Below, piece after piece: positions 1-7,133 of a DNA stretch of 10,193 nucleotides; the first letter of the stretch is position 1; every line of letters starts with the position of its first letter. The notes beneath the pieces were generated by a model. It saw nothing but the letters and a program-made list of their open reading frames with translations. It was not told the DNA's origin and did no database searches. The DNA lies in assembly GCA_043768625.1 (NCBI GenBank), contig JAYVKG010000025.1, forward strand, positions 1 to 10,193, written 5' to 3'. The position numbers were made by a program, and so were the translations under genes. Source of the stretch: UKL13-2 sp043768625. Lineage in GTDB: Bacteria > Pseudomonadota > Gammaproteobacteria > Burkholderiales > Usitatibacteraceae.

Positions 1-388
1 TCCGACCGTGGTGCTTGATGTCGCGCATAATCCACATGCAGCGCGCGCTCTTTGTGATGCGCTCGGTACGATGGCCTACTTTGAAAATACCTACGCGGTA
101 TTTGGCATGCTTCAAGACAAGGATATCGATCAGGTAATCGAGATCATCAAGGTGCGCATTGATTTTTGGTGCGTGGCGGGCCTGGAAAAATCGGCTGGCG
201 CACGTGGGGCATCATCGGAAATGCTGGCACAAAAGCTGGTCGCGCACGGCGTCGAAGGCAGATTTTCCCGGCACGTTGATATTGCTGGTGCGTTTGCTGC
301 TGCGCGGGCGAGAGCGGGTCAGAATGATAGAATTTTGGTATTCGGGTCGTTTTATACGGTGGCGGAAACAATGAACGCCCTGAAGTGA
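1..388 (+). CDS. folC: FolC, bifunctional folylpolyglutamate/dihydrofolate synthase (3' end only)
   Basis: This is the C-terminal part of the ATP-dependent cytosolic ligase that adds L-glutamate to dihydropteroate and to folates. The open frame runs in from the left edge: codons before the GTG at position 8 read P-T and continue into VVLDVAHNPHAA, the highly conserved DVAHNP motif at the start of the FolC/Mur-ligase C-terminal domain. The end, VFGSFYTVAETM, is the usual FolC terminus, so the 3' end is intact. About 128 codons are visible, roughly 30 percent of a typical FolC of about 430 residues; the ATP-binding domain lies outside the window. It is the first gene of the plus-strand operon, with 27 bp to the next start. 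The folC-dedD-cvpA-purF order is also known from E. coli, which supports the assignment. Confidence 0.93.
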   Translation, partial: PTVVLDVAHNPHAARALCDALGTMAYFENTYAVFGMLQDKDIDQVIEIIKVRIDFWCVAGLEKSAGARGASSEMLAQKLVAHGVEGRFSRHVDIAGAFAAARARAGQNDRILVFGSFYTVAETMNALK

Positions 389-415
389 CCCCCTTCTGCT
401 CACCTTACGGCAATC

Positions 416-1063
416 ATGGCAACCAGAAAATCAACAGAATTAAGCGAGACAGAAATGGAATTGAAGCGCCGGGGTCGCCGTCGCCTCATTGGCGCAGCGA
501 CGATCGGATTGATGGGCATTGTTTTCCTGCCAATGATTTTTGATGGCGAGCCAAAGCACCATTCTTTCAATGCAACGTCAAACCGGCAGGAAATATCGGT
601 TCAGTTGCCGGCCAAAGATGGCGTTTCTATTCTACCTTCGCCGTCTGCTGCGACTCCATCAAGGCCCGCACCGCCGCTGCCAGTCGCCGCTGAGCCGATT
701 AGACAGGCCGCGCCGGAAGTCGCAAAAGTCGTGAGCGACTCGACTACGGGTAAGGCTGCAGCGGTAGTGTTGTCCGCAAAACCGGAAAAGTCAGCGCCAC
801 CTGTAAAATCTCAATCGGCGATCGCTGAAAAGACCGGTTTTGCGGTTCAATTGGGGGTATTTAGTGATGCCGAGAACGCCAAACAAACCATTGCAAAAAT
901 GAAGGACGCCAAGCTGCCGGTTTACACGGATAGCATTCCGGTCAGAAATGGCACGGCGACGCGCGTTCGCATTGGGCCCTTCACAAATCGTGAAAAAGCG
1001 GATTCGGCGCTGGCGCAGGTCAAACTCGCTGGTAGTGACGGCAAGATCATCTCCTTGCAATAG
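416..1063 (+). CDS. dedD: SPOR-domain inner-membrane protein, DedD-like
   Basis: This is a 215-residue bitopic membrane protein. Residues 1-22 are charged and cytoplasmic, with an R-rich stretch (RRGRRR) before the single membrane helix at about 23-41. A Pro/Ala/Lys-rich flexible periplasmic linker spans about 60-138, and a SPOR domain covers about 139-215 (GFAVQLGVFSDAENA, then TRVRIGPFTNREKA). SPOR domains bind glycan strands that have lost their stem peptides at the division septum, and DedD of E. coli is a non-essential cell-division protein. The domain layout and the position between folC and cvpA match dedD exactly. The start is the ATG at 416, 27 bp after folC; the ribosome-binding site is weak, so translation may depend on read-through from folC. 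The cell-division role is inferred from family and context. Confidence 0.88.
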   Translation: MATRKSTELSETEMELKRRGRRRLIGAATIGLMGIVFLPMIFDGEPKHHSFNATSNRQEISVQLPAKDGVSILPSPSAATPSRPAPPLPVAAEPIRQAAPEVAKVVSDSTTGKAAAVVLSAKPEKSAPPVKSQSAIAEKTGFAVQLGVFSDAENAKQTIAKMKDAKLPVYTDSIPVRNGTATRVRIGPFTNREKADSALAQVKLAGSDGKIISLQ

Positions 1064-1071
1064 CGGCGCCT

Positions 1072-1584
1072 GTGAACGAATTGGATTACGCCATCATTGC
1101 GGTAACGCTGGTGTCGTTGGCGATTGGTGCGTGGCGTGGCGCAATTCGCGAAATCATCAACATTTGTGCATGGGTGGCGGCATTTGTTCTTGCCCACGCC
1201 TTCAGCGCCGACCTCGCGCCATATTTTGCCGATTGGATTGCAGAGCCGGTTTACCGGGCTGTCCTAGCCTGGCTTGTTATCTTCGTTGCAGTACTGATCT
1301 TTGCCTCACTGCTGGCGAGTTTACTTTCTGAACTCGTGCGAAAATTAGGTTTAAGTGGATTGGACCGGTTACTCGGCGCGATAATCGGCATGATTCGCGG
1401 CGTGTTGGTTGTAGTGGTGTTGGCGCTGGCCGCAGGCATGACCAAATTTCCCCAATCCGTGCTATGGAAAAGCGCAACATTGACGTCATCTGTTGAGATT
1501 GCAGCGCTGTATGCGCGGGCCTTACTCCCGCAAAGTTTGGCGTCAAAGATTGTCTACCGTCCACTGCCCAATGCAAAGACGTGA
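1072..1584 (+). CDS. cvpA: CvpA family inner-membrane protein
   Basis: This is a 170-residue integral membrane protein with four likely helices at about 7-21, 28-45, 63-85 and 101-121. The segment GLSGLDRLLGAIIGMIRG at 93-110, joining helices 3 and 4, is the characteristic CvpA signature. CvpA was named for its requirement in colicin V production in E. coli. In other enterobacteria it is linked to envelope and bile-salt tolerance; its biochemical activity is not settled. The start is a GTG at 1072, eight bases after the dedD stop, which gives the family-typical N-terminus MNELDYAII. Its place directly before purF matches the E. coli cvpA-purF operon. I do not see a PurR-type operator in front of it, so E. 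coli-style PurR control cannot be assumed. Confidence 0.92.
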   Translation: MNELDYAIIAVTLVSLAIGAWRGAIREIINICAWVAAFVLAHAFSADLAPYFADWIAEPVYRAVLAWLVIFVAVLIFASLLASLLSELVRKLGLSGLDRLLGAIIGMIRGVLVVVVLALAAGMTKFPQSVLWKSATLTSSVEIAALYARALLPQSLASKIVYRPLPNAKT

Positions 1585-1600
1585 TTTGCGCCTGGCAAAT
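1584..1600 (+). other. Small hairpin in the cvpA-purF spacer
   Basis: ATTTGC (1584-1589) and GCAAAT (1595-1600) form a perfect 6 bp inverted repeat with a 5-base loop. The first base is the last base of the cvpA stop codon. No T-run follows, so it is unlikely to be a terminator. In an operon spacer such a structure could influence mRNA processing or the relative expression of purF, but that is only inference. A second small palindrome, ATTGA-a-TCAAT (1612-1622), lies just before the purF ribosome-binding site. Confidence 0.35.
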
Positions 1601-1633
1601 GAGCCGTAAGAATTGAATCAATAGAGGGCGTCC

Positions 1634-3175
1634 ATGTGCGGCATTGTTGGAATCGTTTCGAAAAGTCCAGTCAATCAACTCTTGTATGACGGGCTGACCG
1701 TATTGCAGCACCGCGGCCAGGACGCCGCCGGCATTGTGACCGCCGATGGGCGCACGTTTCACATGCACAAAGACAAAGGACTGGTGCGTGATGTCTTTCG
1801 AACCCGCGACATGCGCGGTCTGACCGGGAACATGGGCATCGCACACTGCCGCTATCCCACCGCAGGGTCAGCTGCAAGTGCCGCCGAATCACAACCGTTT
1901 TATGTGAATTCGCCGTTTGGCATTGTGCTTGGTCATAACGGCAATCTGGTAAATACTGCAGAGTTGCAACGTGAGCTGTTTCACGATGATCTTCGTCACG
2001 TCAACACCAATTCCGATTCAGAAGTTCTGCTCAATGTACTGGCACATGAATTGACGCAGTCTGCACGCGGGCAGCGGCTGGATCCAGACGCCATTTTTAC
2101 CGCGGTGGCAGGGGTCCATCGGCGCGCACGCGGAGCCTATGCCATCGTTGCGATGATCGCCGGTTACGGATTGCTTGCGTTCCGCGATCCGCACGGCATT
2201 CGTCCGCTGATCATAGGCAAACATGAAAGCGACAACGGGATCGAATTTATGGTTGCCTCAGAGAGCGTTGCGCTGGACACCCTGGGCTTCGAAATCATGC
2301 GCGATGTTGCGCCGGGGGAGGCGATTTTTATCGACTCGTCGGGCAATTTTTTCAGCCGCCAGTGCGCAGAAAATTTCAGCCTGAATCCGTGCATCTTTGA
2401 ATACGTTTACCTGGCCCGCCCCGATTCCGTGATCGACGGCATTTCCGTCTATGAAACGCGCGCTTTGATGGGTCGCTCCCTGGCCGAAAAGATCAAGCGT
2501 GAGCATCCCAATATCGACATTGACGTGGTGATTCCAATCCCTGATACGAGTCGCCCGTCTGCCGTGGAGGTCGCGCAGGTGTTGGGCGTGAAATATCGCG
2601 AGGGCTTTATCAAAAACCGCTACATCGGCCGCACGTTCATTATGCCGGGCCAGGAAGAGCGCAAGAAATCGGTACGGCAAAAATTGAATGCGATGGCAAT
2701 CGAGTTCAGGGGTAAGAATGTCCTGCTTGTTGACGATTCGATCGTGCGCGGCACGACTTCGAAGGAAATCGTCCAGATGGCGCGTGACTGTGGCGCAAAA
2801 AAAGTTTACTTCGCTTCTGCGGCGCCGCCCGTGCGATTCCCGAACGTATATGGCATCGATATGCCGTCGCGCTCGGAATTAATCGCGGCTGACCGTGATG
2901 CAAAACAAATTGCAGCAGCGATTGGCGCGGATGAAGTGTTCTACCAGGATTTGTCCGACTTGATCGAGGATGTGCGCGCCTGTAATCCGCACATCAGGCA
3001 GTTTGATGCTTCTTGTTTTGACGGTAATTACATCACGGGGGGCGTATCGACGGAATATCTCGCTGGTATCGAAGCGCGCCGCAATGAGCGCAGTGAGGGC
3101 GAATCTGCCGGTCACGTTGATGGCCATACGATGCAGTCCAATCAGCTGGACCTTGGTTTTTCGACGGTCGACTAA
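1634..3175 (+). CDS. purF: Amidophosphoribosyltransferase PurF
   Basis: PurF catalyses the first committed step of purine synthesis: PRPP plus glutamine gives 5-phosphoribosylamine, glutamate and pyrophosphate, in the cytosol. The protein has 513 residues, the usual length. The N-terminal half is a class II (Ntn) glutamine amidotransferase domain: MCGIVGI puts nucleophile Cys2 right after the start Met, and HRGQDAAG (26-33), R73 in RYPTAG, N102/G103 in HNGN and D128 in NSDSE are the glutamine-binding and oxyanion-hole positions. The C-terminal half is a phosphoribosyltransferase domain with the PRPP loop VLLVDDSIVRGTTS at 363-376. The requirement for Cys2 fixes the ATG start at 1634; a GAGGG purine stretch precedes it at 1624-1628. 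No propeptide precedes Cys2, as in the E. coli-type rather than the Bacillus-type enzyme. The gene ends inside the metZ start (TAATG). Confidence 0.97.
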   Translation: MCGIVGIVSKSPVNQLLYDGLTVLQHRGQDAAGIVTADGRTFHMHKDKGLVRDVFRTRDMRGLTGNMGIAHCRYPTAGSAASAAESQPFYVNSPFGIVLGHNGNLVNTAELQRELFHDDLRHVNTNSDSEVLLNVLAHELTQSARGQRLDPDAIFTAVAGVHRRARGAYAIVAMIAGYGLLAFRDPHGIRPLIIGKHESDNGIEFMVASESVALDTLGFEIMRDVAPGEAIFIDSSGNFFSRQCAENFSLNPCIFEYVYLARPDSVIDGISVYETRALMGRSLAEKIKREHPNIDIDVVIPIPDTSRPSAVEVAQVLGVKYREGFIKNRYIGRTFIMPGQEERKKSVRQKLNAMAIEFRGKNVLLVDDSIVRGTTSKEIVQMARDCGAKKVYFASAAPPVRFPNVYGIDMPSRSELIAADRDAKQIAAAIGADEVFYQDLSDLIEDVRACNPHIRQFDASCFDGNYITGGVSTEYLAGIEARRNERSEGESAGHVDGHTMQSNQLDLGFSTVD

Positions 3176-4359
3176 TGGCTGCCAAAAATGAGATCGCCGG
3201 GTTTGATACACGCGCGGTGCGCGCTGGCACGTTGCGCAGCGATTTTCAGGAGCATTCCGAAACGCTGTTCCTGACCTCCAGCTTCGTTTATAAGAGTGCG
3301 GCCGAAGCGGCACGCAAATTTGCCAATGAAGAGCCCGGTTACATCTATTCGCGGTTCACCAATCCGACAGTAACGATGTTCCAGGATCGACTTGCTGCGC
3401 TCGAAGGTGCGGAGGCATGCGTGGCGACGTCGACCGGCATGGCGGCGATCGCGAGTGCCGTGATGGGCCTGCTCAAGAGCGGCGACCACATGATTTCATC
3501 ACGCAGCGTGTTCGGTACTGTGGTGCCTCTGTTCGATCAAATATGCAAAAAATTCGGCGTAGAAACGACTTGGGTGTCGGCAACGCATGTAGATCAATGG
3601 CAGGCCGCGATTCGACCAAACACGCGCCTGTTGTTTTGCGAGACACCATCAAACCCACTCGCCGAGATTTGCGATATCGCTGCCCTTGCCGAAATTGCCC
3701 ATCATGCGAATGCCGTATTTGCGGTCGACAATTGTCTGTTGACGCCGGCATTGCAACGACCGATGGAGCAGGGTGCCGATTTGGTCATTCACTCCGCGAC
3801 CAAGTACCTGGATGGTCAGGGCAGGGTGCTGGCCGGCGCGGTGTGCGGAAGCAAAAAATTGATTGAACCAATTTTCAGCTTTGTTCGCACGGCTGGACCA
3901 GCCATATCGCCCTTCAATGCATGGATATGCCTGAAGGGCATGGAAACCTTGCGAATTCGAATGGAAGCGCAATCGGCATCTGCGCTGAAGCTCGCGCAAT
4001 GGCTGACCAACAAAAAAAATGTGGCGCAAGTGCATTACGCGGCCCTGCCGTCACATCCGCAACACGCTTTGGCGCTAAGGCAGGCAACCGCCCAGGGTGC
4101 AGTGGTGTCGTTTGAAGTTAAGGGCGGTCGAGAGGCAGCTTGGCGTGTCATTGATGCAGTGAAGATGATTTCAATCACCGCCAACCTGGGGGATACCAAA
4201 ACGACCATCACCCACCCTGCGACTACGACGCATGCGCGGGTAACGCAAGCCGAGCGCGATGCATCGGGGATCGCGCATGGGCTGCTGCGGGTGGCAGTTG
4301 GCCTAGAAAATATTGAAAATATTTATGAGGATTTGCAGCGGGGCATTGCAGCAGCGTAG
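3175..4359 (+). CDS. metZ: O-succinylhomoserine sulfhydrylase MetZ (PLP-dependent Cys/Met metabolism family)
   Basis: This is a 394-residue cytosolic trans-sulfuration-family enzyme. MetZ makes homocysteine directly from O-succinylhomoserine and sulfide, bypassing cystathionine, and so feeds methionine synthesis. Family landmarks are the YSRFTNPT segment (58-65, contacting the neighbouring active site), the phosphate-binding STGMAAI loop (86-92), D185 in AVDN pairing with the PLP ring nitrogen, and the Schiff-base lysine K210 in HSATKYLDGQGR. The pattern and the position directly after purF match the MetZ subgroup seen in Pseudomonas and betaproteobacteria better than MetB or MetY, but substrate choice between succinyl- and acetyl-homoserine cannot be read securely from sequence. 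The ATG overlaps the purF stop by one base (TAATG) and has no separate ribosome-binding site, so translational coupling to purF is likely. Confidence 0.9.
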   Translation: MAAKNEIAGFDTRAVRAGTLRSDFQEHSETLFLTSSFVYKSAAEAARKFANEEPGYIYSRFTNPTVTMFQDRLAALEGAEACVATSTGMAAIASAVMGLLKSGDHMISSRSVFGTVVPLFDQICKKFGVETTWVSATHVDQWQAAIRPNTRLLFCETPSNPLAEICDIAALAEIAHHANAVFAVDNCLLTPALQRPMEQGADLVIHSATKYLDGQGRVLAGAVCGSKKLIEPIFSFVRTAGPAISPFNAWICLKGMETLRIRMEAQSASALKLAQWLTNKKNVAQVHYAALPSHPQHALALRQATAQGAVVSFEVKGGREAAWRVIDAVKMISITANLGDTKTTITHPATTTHARVTQAERDASGIAHGLLRVAVGLENIENIYEDLQRGIAAA

Positions 4360-4371
4360 CCAGCGCAGCCT

Positions 4372-5103
4372 TTAGACTTCCAGCACCATTGCGCGCCACT
4401 CCCCATCGAAAACAGAAAGATAGCCGCCGAAAGCATGCCAATCCTGCAGCACCCAGCGGACGCATGAGCGGCCTTCGGTTAGCGATACATGTCGCGCTGG
4501 ACGGTGCGTATGGCCGTGCACCATCACGGGATATCGGTAGTTGCGAAAGGACTCTGCAACGGCATCGATATTCACATCCATTATCGACTCAGGTTTCATC
4601 GATTTCTCAATATCGCTTTGCGAGCGAAGCGATTGTGCGAGTGCCACGCGTTCGGCGCACGGTTTAGCAAGGATGACTCGCTGCCAGGCGGCGCTGCGAA
4701 CTTGCTGCCGAAATTTCTGGTAAGCGATGTCGTCCGTACACAGCGTGTCGCCGTGCATCAATAGGACCGGCGTGCCGTCGATGTTAATCAAGGTAGGGTC
4801 GACGAGGATGGTGAGGTTGGTTTCACGCGCGAAACGTTCGCCGACCAGGAAATCGCGATTGCCGTGCATGAAATATATCTTGGTGCCGGTCGCCGCAAGG
4901 GCCTTGAGCCGTTGCGCTATATTTCTTGCCAGCGGATCGACATCCAACTGGTCGTCACCTATCCAATATTCGAACAAATCGCCAAGAATATAGAGTGATT
5001 GGGCGGCGGGCGCAGTATCAGTAAGGAATCGTTCAAAGAGCAGCGATATTTGGGGCCGTTCTGCACAGATATGAAGGTCGGCGATAAAAAAAACAGGGCG
5101 CAT
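4372..5103 (-). CDS. lpxH: UDP-2,3-diacylglucosamine diphosphatase LpxH
   Basis: LpxH hydrolyses UDP-2,3-diacylglucosamine to lipid X and UMP, a peripheral-membrane step of lipid A synthesis on the cytoplasmic face. It is a calcineurin-like metallophosphatase. With the ATG at 5103 the protein has 243 residues, and the metal ligands are D9 and H11 (FIADLH), D42 (GDLFEYWIGDD), N82 (HGNRDF), H117 (HGDTLCTDD), and H198 and H200 (HGHTHRP). These fall within a few positions of the E. coli ligands, which supports this start over an in-frame TTG at 5115 that would add four residues. It is the last gene of the minus-strand operon, 67 bp after the cyclophilin gene. A ppi-lpxH neighbourhood is also known from E. 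coli. Its 3' end faces metZ with 12 bp between the stops. Confidence 0.94.
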   Translation of the reverse strand: MRPVFFIADLHICAERPQISLLFERFLTDTAPAAQSLYILGDLFEYWIGDDQLDVDPLARNIAQRLKALAATGTKIYFMHGNRDFLVGERFARETNLTILVDPTLINIDGTPVLLMHGDTLCTDDIAYQKFRQQVRSAAWQRVILAKPCAERVALAQSLRSQSDIEKSMKPESIMDVNIDAVAESFRNYRYPVMVHGHTHRPARHVSLTEGRSCVRWVLQDWHAFGGYLSVFDGEWRAMVLEV

Positions 5104-5170
5104 TGGTTGACTCAATGCGCCCGTAACAGTGACGCCGCGCTACGCAACCTCGCCGCGATCTTATGCAATG

Positions 5171-5827
5171 CTAGATACATTCGGCCTTTTCAATGGTGAT
5201 GGTTTCCTGTGGCACATCAGTCGGAAACATGCCCTTGCCGCCGGTTTTAACTGACTTGATCTTGTCGACGATGTCTTTGCCCTCGATGACTTTGCCAAAT
5301 ACGGCATAGCCGAAATTGGCCGGACCCTGATGATTCAGGAAATCGTTGTTGCCGACATTAATAAAAAACTGCGTGGTTGCGGAATCCACTACCCCGGTGC
5401 GCGCCATGGCAACAGTGTAGTTATCGTTTTTGAGACCATTCGCAGCTTCGTTTTTGATCGCCGCACTGGTTGGCTTCTGCACTAAATCTTTGGTGAATCC
5501 GCCGCCTTGGATCATGAACGTGCCGATCACGCGATGGAAAATGGTGCCGTTGTAATGTCCGCTTTCGACATATTTAACAAAATTCTCGGTAGAAATTGGC
5601 GCTTTCTCGCTGTTGAGTTCGAGCGTAATTGCGCCCATTGAAGTGGTGAGTTTTACTTTCACGGGGGTTCCTTTGCTATCGGGTTTGCAAGACGAAGATT
5701 TTGCTTCAGCTGCCTGGAGAGCGGCCTTTGCTTTGACGGGTTCCGCCGGTTTTTGTGCGAATGCGAGCGATACGAACAACGATGCACACAAGGCACCAGA
5801 CCTGGACAAATATGAATGTCTAAACAT
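5171..5827 (-). CDS. ppiA: Secreted cyclophilin-type peptidyl-prolyl isomerase (PpiA-like)
   Basis: This is a peptidyl-prolyl cis-trans isomerase of 218 residues that should act on folding of exported proteins in the periplasm. Residues 1-24 are a signal peptide with a likely cleavage after AFA, followed by a Lys/Ala-rich spacer to about residue 53. The cyclophilin domain covers about 55-216, with the active-site segments FHRV (97-100, catalytic R99), MIQGG (105-109), MAR (141-143), QFFINV (153-158) and YAVFGKV (174-180). F172 or Y174 occupies the region of the usual cyclosporin-contact Trp, as in other bacterial forms. The mature protein has only two cysteines, C47 in the spacer and C217 next to the C-terminus. 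A strong AGGAG lies five bases before the ATG. It sits 47 bp after the L,D-transpeptidase gene in the same operon. The symbol rests on the signal peptide; the domain itself is equally close to PpiB. Confidence 0.92.
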   Translation of the reverse strand: MFRHSYLSRSGALCASLFVSLAFAQKPAEPVKAKAALQAAEAKSSSCKPDSKGTPVKVKLTTSMGAITLELNSEKAPISTENFVKYVESGHYNGTIFHRVIGTFMIQGGGFTKDLVQKPTSAAIKNEAANGLKNDNYTVAMARTGVVDSATTQFFINVGNNDFLNHQGPANFGYAVFGKVIEGKDIVDKIKSVKTGGKGMFPTDVPQETITIEKAECI

Positions 5828-5874
5828 GATTACTCCTGAAAAAAGGGAAACTATTTGTGATGCATACGCGCGAG

Positions 5875-7110
5875 CTACGACATGACACCTTCATAAATGA
5901 TTTTCCATTGTGAGCCATCTCGCTGCCAATACTGGCGCTTTTTCATCTTGCTACTGTTATTGCTACTTTTGTAATCCTGATCGAAAGTAACCATCACCAT
6001 CGGTTGCGCTTCCGGCGCGAGTGGATACTCAAATACCGAGAGATTGCTGATTTCGACACCGACAAATTTTTTGCTTGCGTTGATGCGGCGTTTGCTCTCT
6101 GCCCAATTCGTTATATCTTTGCCATCAGCGTCGAATTTTTGCGAGTAGTGTGCGAGATATTTGTCCATGTCCAGACTCTCCCAGTCGCGCTTCCAGTCGG
6201 CCAACGAATTCGCCAGTGTTGCGCGCGTTGCCCTCCATAATTCCGGCGATTGCCATTTCACACTGGATGCAATCACGATGGGAGTGAGGCCTGGGATAAC
6301 AAATTGCGCGATTTGCGAGAAGTCGTCGTTGGTGAGGACCATGCAGCCGTCGCTGGCGCGGGGAGGGCGGCTATAAGTGCTCGAGGGCGTACCGTGGATC
6401 CAGATGCCCGAACCGGTTTTGGCGTGGCGCTTGTCCCATTCGTTGGGGTAGTTGATCGGGAAGGCACCTGGCCCGTAAAAGTCGATCAGTTTTTCGCGGG
6501 CAACGCTTGACGTAACCTGATAAACGCCCAGCGGCGTGCGTTGATCCCCCTCGCGTTCCTTTAACAGGCCATTTTTTCCGACGGAGACGTAAAAATCGGC
6601 CACATGCTGGGGAGCACCGTCGACGTTTTTGTAAACATAAATGCGCGAGTTTTCGCTATCGACCAGCAGAACGTGCTGTTGGTCAGGCGCGAGCTGCAGA
6701 AGAGCGGCTGGCAGGCTGTCGCTGGGAGGGCCGTCAAAATAGCGTGAAAATCGAGCTTTCGCCTCTTGCTTGAGGTTGGCCACCAATTCTGGCTGCGATT
6801 TGACCCCGGTAAATGCGGTAGGGGTACCCGCTTTGGCCATCAACAGGTCTCCTTTGATGAGATGGCCCAACAGGAAATTCGGATTCTTTGCCAATGTTCT
6901 ATCTAGCTCGCGCAGTGCCGGTTTGATGCCGTCGGTCTTCAGTGACTCAAGCGCACGCACCAGTGAAGCTTCAACCTCATTGCTAAACGCAATTGAGGCC
7001 AGAGGCGCGGGCTGGGCCACAGCGACTGTGATGCCGAAAGCGCCGATAACAATGCCTGCATAAATGACGGCGCTACGCAGCATGAACGCAACGTGCGAGG
7101 TCAAATACAT
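5875..7110 (-). CDS. Secreted L,D-transpeptidase family protein (YkuD domain, YafK/COG3034 type) with C-terminal NTF2-like domain
   Basis: This is an exported peptidoglycan-acting protein of 411 residues from the ATG at 7110. A signal peptide or anchor covers about 10-33 (cleavage likely after AVA), a helical TPR-like segment about 40-95, and the YkuD domain about 146-281. The catalytic block runs from H239 (WIHGTP) to C256 in RASDGCMVL. The usual SHGC is SDGC here, as in YafK-like proteins. E. coli YafK/DpaA detaches Braun lipoprotein from peptidoglycan rather than making cross-links, so hydrolase or transpeptidase activity is open. Residues 296-411 form an NTF2-like domain (WKRDWESLDMDKYLAHYS) like that of the TPR protein upstream. 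ATG 7110 is preferred because it has a GGAA stretch upstream and leaves 23 bp after the TPR gene. A GTG at 7167, overlapping that gene, and an ATG at 7083, giving a shorter signal peptide, are alternatives. Confidence 0.87.
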   Translation of the reverse strand: MYLTSHVAFMLRSAVIYAGIVIGAFGITVAVAQPAPLASIAFSNEVEASLVRALESLKTDGIKPALRELDRTLAKNPNFLLGHLIKGDLLMAKAGTPTAFTGVKSQPELVANLKQEAKARFSRYFDGPPSDSLPAALLQLAPDQQHVLLVDSENSRIYVYKNVDGAPQHVADFYVSVGKNGLLKEREGDQRTPLGVYQVTSSVAREKLIDFYGPGAFPINYPNEWDKRHAKTGSGIWIHGTPSSTYSRPPRASDGCMVLTNDDFSQIAQFVIPGLTPIVIASSVKWQSPELWRATRATLANSLADWKRDWESLDMDKYLAHYSQKFDADGKDITNWAESKRRINASKKFVGVEISNLSVFEYPLAPEAQPMVMVTFDQDYKSSNNSSKMKKRQYWQRDGSQWKIIYEGVMS

Positions 7111-7133
7111 CGTTCCAGAGAGGCGCAACCGAT

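Noticed and set aside
1072..1090. PurR-type operator before cvpA as in E. coli
   Set aside because: The 8-base dedD-cvpA gap leaves no room and no PurR-like palindrome is seen nearby; any control would act at the operon promoter upstream of the window.
1277..1846. A 189-codon open frame on the minus strand
   Set aside because: It overlaps the ends of cvpA and purF, both unmistakable, and its translation looks like an antisense shadow rich in R, H and S without domain features.
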